Assembly (NCBI GenBank): GCA_964531325.1
Contig: CAZHCW010000008.1
Coordinates: forward strand, 62,001 to 126,000
Source of the DNA: UTCHB3 sp964531325
GTDB lineage: Bacteria > Bacteroidota > Ignavibacteria > Ignavibacteriales > Ignavibacteriaceae
Direction of reading: 5' to 3'
Length of the DNA: 64,000 nt
The translations under genes were made by a program, and so were the position numbers. How positions within the stretch are numbered: the first letter of the stretch is position 1; every line of letters starts with the position of its first letter. This document shows positions 1 to 9,103 of the stretch, piece by piece. The notes under the pieces are model-generated. The model made no database searches. It had not been told where the DNA came from and worked only from the letters and a program-made list of their open reading frames with translations.

Positions 1-3000
1 TAGCTCGAAAAGGGATGGTTCAGAATTTGCCGTTCTTATTCCAACATTGTTTCAATCCTTGTTATTGTGGATATAGCTCGAAAAGTGTTTCAACTCGATT
101 TCAGTTTCAGTACATACATCGTTTCAATCCTTGTTATTGTGGATATAGCTCGAAAAGCTAATTGAGTATTTGAGATTTATGAATCTTGCAACGTTTCAAT
201 CCTTGTTATTGTGGATATAGCTCGAAAAGTTACGGCTCCTTTAATGAAGATCACTACCAAATTTAGTTTCAATCCTTGTTATTGTGGATATAGCTCGAAA
301 AGCAGAAACAACTCCGGGAGCAGTTGGCAGAACCAAGTTTCAATCCTTGTTATTGTGGATATAGCTCGAAAAGTGAATTGCATTCATTGTTGTACTTTCG
401 TTTTGTTAGTTTCAATCCTTGTTATTGTGGATATAGCTCGAAAAGCGCCAACGGTGACTGCCATCGCCTGAAACAGGTAAGTTTCAATCCTTGTTATTGT
501 GGATATAGCTCGAAAAGCCAAAACCAATCACTTTGTTATTCCCGTTGTAGGCAGTTTCAATCCTTGTTATTGTGGATATAGCTTGAAAAGCGAAAGGACA
601 CACGGTAAGTGGAGTGAATGTAGATAGTTTCAATCCTTGTTATTGTGGATATAGCTCGAAAAGTAAGGTTCCCTATACCTGTCGCAATAGCAGAAGCCAG
701 TTTCAATCCTTGTTATTGTGGATATAGCTCGAAAAGAAGCTTATACTAACTGGCTTGGAATCGAAGTTATGGGTTTCAATCCTTGTTATTGTGGATATAG
801 CTCGAAAAGAGCAGGTAACCAGTGGTGATCTTGCTTGTGTGCTGTGTTTCAATCCTTGTTATTGTGGATATAGCTCGAAAAGAATTGATTTTTTTTATTG
901 CACTTGAAAATTTAGAAAGTTTCAATCCTTGTTATTGTGGATATAGCTCGAAAAGTTAGGTTATATTTATGGGTATCTGCCGAACCACCGAGTTTCAATC
1001 CTTGTTATTGTGGATATAGCTCGAAAAGCCCCACACGGAGAAATAACGCTGTTTTTCTGAGTTGGTTTCAATCCTTGTTATTGTGGATATAGCTCGAAAA
1101 GATAACTTTGTCCAGCCGTTTAATGTTTGGGAAGATTGTTTCAATCCTTGTTATTGTGGATATAGCTCGAAAAGTAATTCGATATAAAATTCGGAGCCAG
1201 GGAGATACTGTTTCAATCCTTGTTATTGTGGATATAGCTCGAAAAGCAACTATCCATTTCAACCCGGCAGTGATATTATACTGTTTCAATCCTTGTTATT
1301 GTGGATATAGCTCGAAAAGTGAACTTATTGCGACCCAAAAACAAGCGACAAGGAGTTTCAATCCTTGTTATTGTGGATATAGCTCGAAAAGTGGTGGACA
1401 ATCAGGAACTACATGGAGAAACGATTGTTTCAATCCTTGTTATTGTGGATATAGCTCGAAAAGCGGCTTGGCTCTTTGGCTCGATGCCTCGGACCTTGGT
1501 TTCAATCCTTGTTATTGTGGATATAGCTCGAAAAGAATGGGAACGCCAAACCGGGTGTACCTCACCAAAGAGTTTCAATCCTTGTTATTGTGGATATAGC
1601 TCGAAAAGGTGTGCGGGCAACGGTTGGATCGATCTAACAAATAAGTTTCAATCCTTGTTATTGTGGATATAGCTCGAAAAGTTGCTGAGGCAGCCGGGTA
1701 AAGCTCTGTTTCAAATGGTTTCAATCCTTGTTATTGTGGATATAGCTCGAAAAGGCTACTTACGCACCACTCGTTTTAACATTCACATAAGTTTCAATCC
1801 TTGTTATTGTGGATATAGCTCGAAAAGTCTGAGATGGGTCTTAAACTTGATTTCGGTCTCGGTAGTTTCAATCCTTGTTATTGTGGATATAGCTCGAAAA
1901 GTTTGTGAGGAGTTTGATGTGGCTTTCCAATATGTAGTTTCAATCCTTGTTATTGTGGATATAGCTCGAAAAGAATAGTTCGGAGGTGGTGAAATGACAC
2001 GAGAAGAGAGTTTCAATCCTTGTTATTGTGGATATAGCTCGAAAAGGCAAAAAGGTGGGCAGCTACCAATACAAATGAAATTGTTTCAATCCTTGTTATT
2101 GTGGATATAGCTCGAAAAGGCATCCTTCGGGACACCGGAATGTATGACATGGTTGTTTCAATCCTTGTTATTGTGGATATAGCTCGAAAAGGGGGCAATG
2201 GGTAATCAGATAATGCCCGGAAAATGTTTCAATCCTTGTTATTGTGGATATAACTCGAAAAGTTGAGTTGCTATTCCGTTTTGTTCACCACCGTTATGGT
2301 TTCAATCCTTGTTATTGTGGATATAGCTCGAAAAGTTTTTTCCCTGCAACCGAGAAGGAATTAGAAGCAAGTTTCAATCCTTGTTATTGTGGATATAGCT
2401 CGAAAAGAAAAACGAAAGACTTAGAACGACCCTCGATGAATCTGGTTTCAATCCTTGTTATTGTGGATATAGCTCGAAAAGTTAAAAATGAAAGGCGAAG
2501 TTTACGAGATAACAGACGTTTCAATCCTTGTTATTGTGGATATAGCTCGAAAAGGGCAAAAAAAATTGAGTACGCAGTTTCCTACAGACTGTTTCAATCC
2601 TTGTTATTGTGGATATAGCTCGAAAAGTCTATATTATCTATATTATTCAGTCTGTTTATACTGGTTTCAATCCTTGTTATTGTGGATATAGCTCGAAAAG
2701 TACTCTTTGAAGTCTTCTAATCCCTTGAATTGATTTAGTTTCAATCCTTGTTATTGTGGATATAGCTCGAAAAGCTGTTTCCGATTGGTTACAGAATCAT
2801 GCAATACCCCGTTTCAATCCTTGTTATTGTGGATATAGCTCGAAAAGTGGAGTAACAGATGAAAACAAGAAACAGAGACCACTAGTTTCAATCCTTGTTA
2901 TTGTGGATATAGCTCGAAAAGTTGACGGAAAACATCGGGTAATGTGTGGAGATAGTAGTTTCAATCCTTGTTATTGTGGATATAGCTCGAAAAGTCTTTT

Positions 3001-3140
3001 ACCAAGAGGCTGGAGCCTCGAGGTATGTTTAGTTTCAATCCTTGTTATTGTGGATATAGCTCGAAAAGTGCAGAGATTATTCTTGCCATTACTTCAAACA
3101 CCCGTTTCAATCCTTGTTATTGTGGATATAGCTCGAAAAG
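1..3140 (-). CRISPR. CRISPR array, type I-B, 43 complete repeats plus one partial
   Basis: A 37-bp direct repeat (first complete copy 49-85, last 3104-3140) recurs every 71-74 bp. Spacers are unique and 34-37 bp long. Positions 1-12 are the end of a further repeat, so the array continues beyond the left edge. On the plus strand each repeat begins GTTTCAATCC and ends CGAAAAG. The complement therefore ends GGATTGAAAC, the usual 3' end of type I-B repeats that yields the 8-nt crRNA handle, so transcription is inferred to run on the minus strand from 3140 toward 1. Only two complete copies deviate: 553-589 (C to T at repeat position 31) and 2226-2262 (G to A at position 28). Open frames across the array are artefacts of the repeat. 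Confidence 0.98.
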
Positions 3141-3357
3141 AATCGATTTTTTAACCTCTTAAATCTAATGAATTTAGCAGAAATATACACTATCAAAAAC
3201 CGACAAGAATATCGTTCTACAGGCTCAAATTTAGATGTTTTTTGTAAGTTTCCGTAAACAAAAATTCCCTTAACTCATTTAACAATATGATGTTAACGGA
3301 GAGTGGCTCCAATAATTCAATAATTTTGTACGCGGAAAATGTTAAAAGAGACAAATA
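3141..3357 (-). promoter_or_regulatory. CRISPR leader
   Basis: This 217-bp AT-rich non-coding stretch lies between the last repeat and the stop codon of cas4. Given the minus-strand orientation deduced from the repeat end, it sits immediately upstream of the first-transcribed repeat. It should therefore hold the array promoter and the sites that direct new-spacer insertion at 3140/3141. No open frame or clear hairpin is visible. The exact promoter position is not resolved. Confidence 0.75.
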
Positions 3358-3933
3358 TTATTTAACACAAATATTTGAATAGGTACAAAGATTACATTTT
3401 TTAATGTTCGCTTTTGTATCAGGCAGAGTTCCTGTTTCAACCAAATTCAGAATCTCAGATGCAGTTTTTGCCACCTTCTCCAGATCACCTGAAGTAACAG
3501 GTATTTCAACAAGCTTGTTCTTCGATCGGGTATAAACAAGATAACCTCTATTAACTTCTCTTCCTGTATTTTCTTTTATTAAAAGCGAATAACAGTAGAT
3601 CTGTGTAAGATAGGTGTCGTAAATATCTCCGTTAAATTCTGCAAATTTATAATCCAAAGCCGCTGCTGTGCCATCTTCTAAAAAGAGAACTTCATCAACT
3701 ATCCCTCTAACCAACGGACCGGCAAGAAATACATCAAGGAATTTTTCAGTAACTCCAATTTTCTTTCGTAAGTAATCTTTGTTTCGCTCAAGTTTTTCGT
3801 CATGAATGTTTCTTCCTTTTAGCACTTTGGAAAACTTTTCTTCAAACTGCGGAATTTTTAATACATGCTCAAAATAGGTGTACCGCGGGCAGTAGAGGTA
3901 TTCAATTATAACTGAAGGGGTAATACTAAACAT
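3358..3933 (-). CDS. cas4: CRISPR-associated exonuclease Cas4
   Basis: A 191-aa PD-(D/E)XK nuclease with an iron-sulfur cluster, expected to trim prespacers and help choose PAM and orientation during adaptation. Cys15 and the C-terminal trio Cys180, Cys183 and Cys189 form the cluster-binding set. Nuclease residues are visible as His44 (in GRNIH), Asp80 (in VDEV), Asp94/Lys96 (in LDYK) and Gln111. Length is normal for Cas4. The ATG lies 2 nt after the cas2 stop, so it is the last gene of the cas operon. That place is unusual, because in most I-B loci cas4 precedes cas1. No truncation or missing catalytic residue is seen. Confidence 0.93.
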   Translation of the reverse strand: MFSITPSVIIEYLYCPRYTYFEHVLKIPQFEEKFSKVLKGRNIHDEKLERNKDYLRKKIGVTEKFLDVFLAGPLVRGIVDEVLFLEDGTAAALDYKFAEFNGDIYDTYLTQIYCYSLLIKENTGREVNRGYLVYTRSKNKLVEIPVTSGDLEKVAKTASEILNLVETGTLPDTKANIKKCNLCTYSNICVK

Positions 3934-3935
3934 GG

Positions 3936-4226
3936 CTAAAGCAGTATATTTTTTACCCCGCCCGAGACATACTTCTTGTCGAATGCCTGCCCCAAGAGGA
4001 TTGTCTGGCTAAATTCATTTCTGTTCATTGGGAAGATATAGACCTTGTCCTTCTCTTCATCAATTAAATCTTCAAGAACAACTCTTAAAGCGTCTTTTTC
4101 ACTTTCTTCGATATCTCCGACAAAACAGGAATACTGAACACGATTTAACCCCGCTCTAAGACAAGCTTTAGCAGATTTTGTTCTGGCCTTATTACTTTCG
4201 ATATCATAGAGTACCCAACAGATCAT
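3936..4226 (-). CDS. cas2: CRISPR-associated protein Cas2
   Basis: A 96-aa Cas2, the small ferredoxin-fold dimer that bridges two Cas1 dimers in the spacer integrase. The N-terminal strand ends in YDI with the conserved Asp8, and the protein has the usual family length. Its ATG overlaps the cas1 stop as ATGA, and a strong GGAGG ribosome site (about 4231-4235, read on the minus strand) lies just upstream. Cas4 follows after 2 nt, making a cas1-cas2-cas4 adaptation cassette translated as one unit. Confidence 0.95.
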   Translation of the reverse strand: MICWVLYDIESNKARTKSAKACLRAGLNRVQYSCFVGDIEESEKDALRVVLEDLIDEEKDKVYIFPMNRNEFSQTILLGQAFDKKYVSGGVKNILL

Positions 4227-5269
4227 GTTTCCTCCGAAAATTCAGATGAGAAAAGATGTTTAAATTCTGCACTGTCAAACTTTTCGCCTAACAATCTTGC
4301 AGCGAATGCATGAGCCTCAAGTCTGATAATATTGTCTATCGTTTGATTTTTGTTTTTATGCTTAAATTTGGTTTCCGAGAATGTTTTCGTTAGCTCCTCA
4401 ATGAGTAGAGCTTTACCCTCTTTATTAAGCTGAATTCCGTTTAAGACAGGATCAGCATGTTTTTTTGCAACTTTTTTTTGAGAAAACAACTTAAAAACTG
4501 TTTCCTCACAGAATGCTCTGTATGGTTCAACAAAGTCATACACCATACTTAACATGTTATAATCATCTCTGTGCAAAAAGCCCAAATAGGGATCAATTCC
4601 TGCAATAATCAGTGCTTTTTCAATTTTACCGTAAAGAACACCATAACTATAATTCAGAAAAGCATTAAAATAATCTTTAGCCGGACGAAAACTCCTCCCG
4701 TCAAATTTGAATTCAGCCGGGATAAGCTCTGAAAGAAGTTGGAAATATAACCTCCCTTGTGTTCCTTCGATTCCTCTTAAATCATCAGCAACATCCGCAG
4801 TTTTTTCAGCACTGATCATTGAGAACTTTTCCGCATGAAATTCCATTTGGTTAAGGCATGCATCAATGAGTTTTTTACTTTCAGGACGGTGTTTTTTCAG
4901 TTTTGTAACAAAGTCGATTCTGTTCTGTATCTTAAGTGTCAACCAGGATTTTACAAAGTATAAACCTCTTTCTGTGACGGAAGCATATAATTGAGCCTTC
5001 CTTATTTTTGTGGTCGAGCCCAATCCTGAAAACCAGACTCTGCCAACAGGGTCGTTAAACCTGTCAAGGAAAATGATATCAATATTGTTTTTTAGTGCCA
5101 GTTCCACAGCAGAGCCTGATAACGATGCCCCTTGATTTAGCGAAAGAGTTGTAATTTTTTTAGGTGAAAAGAGTCTTTTTATCTCTTTTTCACCACTCCT
5201 TATCACAATTTCGAACATGGCATCTTTCACATGAATAAAAGCTCCATAAGAATCAATTGTCAAGAACAT
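4223..5269 (-). CDS. cas1: CRISPR-associated integrase Cas1
   Basis: Cas1 of 348 aa, the metal-dependent integrase that inserts new spacers at the leader end of the array. The protein has the N-terminal beta domain (MFLTIDSYGAFIHV) followed by the all-helical catalytic domain. The latter shows the family's substrate-binding stretch around LNYSYGVLYGKIEKAL and the GFLHRDDYNMLSMVYDFVEPYR region. A longer frame begins at 5329 inside cas6 but from a poor start. The ATG at 5269 is preferred because an AGGA ribosome site lies about 8 nt upstream and the protein then begins like other Cas1 proteins. It overlaps the end of cas6 by 17 nt. Confidence 0.95.
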   Translation of the reverse strand: MFLTIDSYGAFIHVKDAMFEIVIRSGEKEIKRLFSPKKITTLSLNQGASLSGSAVELALKNNIDIIFLDRFNDPVGRVWFSGLGSTTKIRKAQLYASVTERGLYFVKSWLTLKIQNRIDFVTKLKKHRPESKKLIDACLNQMEFHAEKFSMISAEKTADVADDLRGIEGTQGRLYFQLLSELIPAEFKFDGRSFRPAKDYFNAFLNYSYGVLYGKIEKALIIAGIDPYLGFLHRDDYNMLSMVYDFVEPYRAFCEETVFKLFSQKKVAKKHADPVLNGIQLNKEGKALLIEELTKTFSETKFKHKNKNQTIDNIIRLEAHAFAARLLGEKFDSAEFKHLFSSEFSEET

Positions 5270-5939
5270 TTTCAATTCCTTTTTCTTTGATTGTACCAAA
5301 ACCTCTGGAAACAGCTTTCCCGATTCCAATTAAAGAAGGAAGAAGAACATTCGTGGTAAACTCACCTTTAAATACAAGCATCCTGTTTTCTTTGAAGTTT
5401 GAGTGATCGCCTCTAACATCAACAATAGCCATAATTTTTTGTTCTTCATGATGTCCAAGTGATTTAAACAGACTTAATATATTCCCGATAAGAATCTTTT
5501 TAAGAAAGTCATTTCGCTCAAGATTATGACTCATATCTTTGTATTTGGCGAAGTTCTCCTCGTTAAGAGCCATCCAATTGGTTGTGAAGAAATAAGTGTG
5601 AAGTTCATCATCAACACCAATGTATTTGCAATCGGAGCCAATGAATTTTTCAGTTATCGGAAAAATTTCACCTTCAATAACTATTTCCCGGATTTCAAAA
5701 AAAAGCTTGCGAAGAAGCGTTGCTCCTTCATCGATGGCAACTATAAAGGGTTCACCATCAATTACTTTATATTGTACAAGCGGGTATTTATATCTGAGTG
5801 TGCCATCTTCAAAATGATTGTGTAACAGTGGAGACCTTTCTATAAAAAGATTACCAAAGTATCCTCGAAGTTTGACAGCATCTCTAACTTTTAAGTGGAT
5901 GCCGGGACAATGAAACACACAATAATCTATTTTCTTCAT
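5253..5939 (-). CDS. cas6: CRISPR repeat endoribonuclease Cas6 (Cas6b-like)
   Basis: A 228-aa protein with the Cas6 C-terminal glycine-rich signature (LIGIGKAVSRGFGTI), which closes the second ferredoxin-like fold. Cas6 cleaves the repeat within pre-crRNA and leaves the ATTGAAAC handle. The central HNLERNDFLKKILIGNIL helix and the overall length fit the Cas6b type seen with I-B systems. I cannot assign the catalytic histidine with certainty; candidates lie near HNLER and GHHEEQ. The start overlaps the cas3 stop by 4 nt (ATGA). Its position between cas3 and cas1 is atypical, since I-B cas6 is usually first in the operon. Confidence 0.85.
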   Translation of the reverse strand: MKKIDYCVFHCPGIHLKVRDAVKLRGYFGNLFIERSPLLHNHFEDGTLRYKYPLVQYKVIDGEPFIVAIDEGATLLRKLFFEIREIVIEGEIFPITEKFIGSDCKYIGVDDELHTYFFTTNWMALNEENFAKYKDMSHNLERNDFLKKILIGNILSLFKSLGHHEEQKIMAIVDVRGDHSNFKENRMLVFKGEFTTNVLLPSLIGIGKAVSRGFGTIKEKGIENVLDN

Positions 5940-8356
5940 AATACGGCTGAAGCCTTTTTTTGAAAACCTGTATTAATTTTAAAATCTGTTGGAGAATATT
6001 GGTAAAATTCATCTTCCAACTCCGGGTCCCAAAGATAGAATCCAAATTCCGGCTCTTTATTGAAGATATTAATTCTCTCTTTTTCCTTTACCGGTACATT
6101 TATTACAAATTCGTAAAACGCTGCTTTGATTAAGCCAAATTCTTTCTTTTTTTCAAATGATGGAATATCTTTACAACTGATTGTTTTATAAGTTTGCCAA
6201 ATTTTTCGAGCAGCTTTATTAAGGAACAAAAAGACTGAAACCATATCTTTGTTTTCACTTATGAGACTAAATTCACCAATATCTTTAAAATTGAGCTTTT
6301 CAACAGCATCAAGCACGGGACAATCTAAATTATCCGCAAATCCCTTCAGACTTTTAAAATATTCTCCAATAAGATTAAGAAAATGATGCTCTGCAAGTCC
6401 GTCTTCCGGAACAAGGGCACCGATAATATTTTTGGAGACATTAATTAATTCAGTACCATAAATCAGTGAACTTTTATCAAGATTTTTTGAGAATTGAAAA
6501 ATAATTACCGGAGAAGGTAAACTTTCTTTACCATATCTATTAGCCCGACCGGCAGATTGAAGAATGGAGTCGATTGGAGCAATTTCTCTAAAAACCACAT
6601 CAAATGAAATATCCACCCCGGCTTCTATCAATTGAGTGCTCACAAGAATTTTTCTTTTTTTACTTTTATTATTCTTGATTTTTTGTTCGATAATAATTTT
6701 TCTCTCGAACGGCGATATTGATGATGAAAGATAATAAAGTTCATCATCCGGGAAAGTTGTTGTAATTAACTTAAACAGCTCCATACTGTTGGGTCTGGTA
6801 TTCAGAATAACCAGGATATTTTTCCTGGGATTATTTTGATCAAATAAAACAATTTCCTCCAACAATTCATCAATCGTATCGAGGGGCTGATCAAGATGCT
6901 GAAACAGTTTTGTTCTGTTGAAGACTTTAAAGTAATCGTCGTATCCCGGTACAAGTTCATCTATCTCTTCACCGGGGGTAAAAATCAAAGGTTGAGTTGC
7001 AGTTAGAAGAATAAAATAGACATCGTAAACACTCGAAAAAACTTTTAGTGTGTTGTTAATCAACCGCCAATATTTATAAGGAATATTTTGGACTTCATCA
7101 AGAATAATTATTGAGTGGGCAAGATTTGGAAGTTTCAAAAGCCTTGCTTTTGAATTGGTGATCAAAGATTCAAACAACTGGACAAAAGTTGTTACAACAA
7201 CATTGGAATCCCATGTTTCGATCATAAACTCACTCTGATTTACATCCAAAGTATCATCTCCTGATTTATAAACAGGTTCTGAAAGATGATGATGTTTCAG
7301 GATTATATCAGATTTGGTTGTTCCAAAAATATCGCTGTAAATGGAATATGTCTGATCGATTATGGATGTAAATGGAATCGTAAAAACGAGTTTATAGTGA
7401 TCACCCAACTTTTCTTTTATCGTAAGTGCTGCCTTAAGGGAGGTGAGAGTTTTGCCCAATCCTGTTGGCAGGGTTATCGAATAAATTCTTTTATTGATTT
7501 CAAATGTTTTATCAAGTTGATCGAGAACACCAAAATAGGCTTTTTCTTTGTATGAATTTATGCCGTGACCGGTGTCAACAAAACCCATCTTAAACCGATA
7601 ATTCTCAACTACATTGTCAGGAAATGTAGCTTGTAAAAATTCTTTTCCCCCAATAATTACATCTTTTTTATCAGAGTATAAAAGAGTGGAATAAATTGTT
7701 AAAACCAGGAAATAGTATTCAAGTTTTTTATTCGACTCAAGTTTTTTGAATTTTGGTTCTTGAAACAGCATTCCTATAGCGGTGGTAAACTTCTTTATGT
7801 CAAATTCTGCTGTCAAAGTTGGAAGAGAAACCTCCCATCCCGTTGTTTCAAACACCAACTGAGAAATCAGTTTTAGATCATTTTGGTTTAGCGACTGTAA
7901 TTGCTTTAAAAAGACATCTATCTCCCTCTGTTGTTTTAGAACATAATTTTCATCAATCAGGTTATCAAGATTTCCGTGATGGCGTTTAACAGCCAGGAAA
8001 GTGATCAAAGGGAGATAAAACCTCAACAGCGGGTCTTGAACATTGTTTTTTATCACTTCTGACAACACATTTCTTGTTACAATTGCAGAGAGTTTTGCAT
8101 GTGCTTTTAAATCGTTATCAAACGGTTCATCCGTCAGGAGGTAATTTTGGAAAAATGTTGTTGCCTTGCCAAGATCATGAAGGGCAGCGGCAAGCGCCAC
8201 TGCCCTTCTAAGAAGATCAGATTCGATTATTGAAAAACCGGCATCAATCCTTTCGACGGCACCCATTGCATTGTATGCAACTCTTTTAAGGTGATTACCT
8301 AATCTCTCGTCTGGATGTGAGAAACTTTCTGTGTCATAAAAAGAGGATATTGCCAT
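5936..8356 (-). CDS. cas3: Cas3 HD nuclease-helicase
   Basis: An 806-aa protein fusing an N-terminal HD nuclease to a superfamily 2 helicase. This is the effector that degrades target DNA after recruitment by Cascade. The HD motif (HDLGK, His60-Asp61) is followed by a further histidine stretch (KRHHGN). The helicase has a Walker A loop (LPTGLGKT, near residue 305), a DEVQ Walker B box, a LLTATQP motif III and an AGRANRYG motif VI. A TTG at 8389 would add 11 residues. The ATG at 8356 is chosen as the first ATG of the frame, although its ribosome site is weak and translation is probably coupled to cas5, which it overlaps by 23 nt. Confidence 0.95.
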   Translation of the reverse strand: MAISSFYDTESFSHPDERLGNHLKRVAYNAMGAVERIDAGFSIIESDLLRRAVALAAALHDLGKATTFFQNYLLTDEPFDNDLKAHAKLSAIVTRNVLSEVIKNNVQDPLLRFYLPLITFLAVKRHHGNLDNLIDENYVLKQQREIDVFLKQLQSLNQNDLKLISQLVFETTGWEVSLPTLTAEFDIKKFTTAIGMLFQEPKFKKLESNKKLEYYFLVLTIYSTLLYSDKKDVIIGGKEFLQATFPDNVVENYRFKMGFVDTGHGINSYKEKAYFGVLDQLDKTFEINKRIYSITLPTGLGKTLTSLKAALTIKEKLGDHYKLVFTIPFTSIIDQTYSIYSDIFGTTKSDIILKHHHLSEPVYKSGDDTLDVNQSEFMIETWDSNVVVTTFVQLFESLITNSKARLLKLPNLAHSIIILDEVQNIPYKYWRLINNTLKVFSSVYDVYFILLTATQPLIFTPGEEIDELVPGYDDYFKVFNRTKLFQHLDQPLDTIDELLEEIVLFDQNNPRKNILVILNTRPNSMELFKLITTTFPDDELYYLSSSISPFERKIIIEQKIKNNKSKKRKILVSTQLIEAGVDISFDVVFREIAPIDSILQSAGRANRYGKESLPSPVIIFQFSKNLDKSSLIYGTELINVSKNIIGALVPEDGLAEHHFLNLIGEYFKSLKGFADNLDCPVLDAVEKLNFKDIGEFSLISENKDMVSVFLFLNKAARKIWQTYKTISCKDIPSFEKKKEFGLIKAAFYEFVINVPVKEKERINIFNKEPEFGFYLWDPELEDEFYQYSPTDFKINTGFQKKASAVL

Positions 8357-9086
8357 AGTTTTCAAATTTATGGTATGATTCTGTTTCAACTTTTACAGGT
8401 TTACCGGATACTTCAAAAACCACTTCTGCATATTCATCGGTTTTTCGGTTTTTTGGTAATCCTGTTTTTCCCATTTTGGCATTGAGGGGATCAAGCAGAT
8501 CGAGTGACATCTCAATGGGCATTATCGCTGAAGAGTATTTGAGGTCAGGATCTATTTCAATTTTGGCTCCTGTGCATTTTTTTAGATTTACAGCAGAAAT
8601 AATTTCAACAAATCCACTCGATTTTTTCTCTTCACTCTCCACTTCATCTACATAAACAAGATCAGCAGTCAACTGTGCCAGTCCCAGGTAGGGCTGAAAG
8701 AAAAACCGTTTTTCCTGAATCCTTGACTTAATGTCGTTATATATCGATTGGTCCTCATGTGTGAAAAACACCCGATAACCGGGTTGAGCAACAAACTCAA
8801 ACTTAACCTGGGTACGGTTTTTTATTCTGTTCATCCCTTCTTTGGTATTGATCAGATTAAAGGCGTAACCCTGTTTTGTAAGTTTGTTTTTTGCCTGGAT
8901 CGCTATTCCGGCTTTCTCCCGGAGAAAAAAATTATAAAATTCCTCTCTTCCTAATCCGACAATTGCCCCCAGTAATCCGGCAACCGCTGTTCTCGTTGGG
9001 ATCAGATATGTAAGGGGAGAACTTGTGGTGTTGAATTTCCGGAAATGAGCAAACTCACCGGTTACATCAAAAATAAGAGTTTTCAT
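8334..9086 (-). CDS. cas5: Cascade subunit Cas5 (Cas5h type)
   Basis: A 250-aa RAMP protein that caps the 5' handle of crRNA in the I-B Cascade complex. The N-terminus (MKTLIFDVTGEFAHFRKF) followed by the proline-threonine rich stretch and AVAGLLGAIVGLGRE is the usual Cas5 beginning, where the conserved 'PPRTAVAGLLGA'-type segment recognises the handle. A GGAG ribosome site precedes the ATG by about 6 nt. It lies 17 nt after cas7 and overlaps cas3, consistent with one effector transcript. Assignment to the Cas5h branch rests on length and neighbours. Confidence 0.92.
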   Translation of the reverse strand: MKTLIFDVTGEFAHFRKFNTTSSPLTYLIPTRTAVAGLLGAIVGLGREEFYNFFLREKAGIAIQAKNKLTKQGYAFNLINTKEGMNRIKNRTQVKFEFVAQPGYRVFFTHEDQSIYNDIKSRIQEKRFFFQPYLGLAQLTADLVYVDEVESEEKKSSGFVEIISAVNLKKCTGAKIEIDPDLKYSSAIMPIEMSLDLLDPLNAKMGKTGLPKNRKTDEYAEVVFEVSGKPVKVETESYHKFENYGNILFL

Positions 9087-9103
9087 TTTAGCTCCGATAA
9101 CCG

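Noticed and set aside
211..3154. Many open frames across the CRISPR array on both strands (for example repeated FNPCYCGYSSKS and SILVIVDIARK peptides)
   Set aside because: They arise from translating the 37-bp repeat in different frames; lengths follow the repeat period and no ribosome sites occur.
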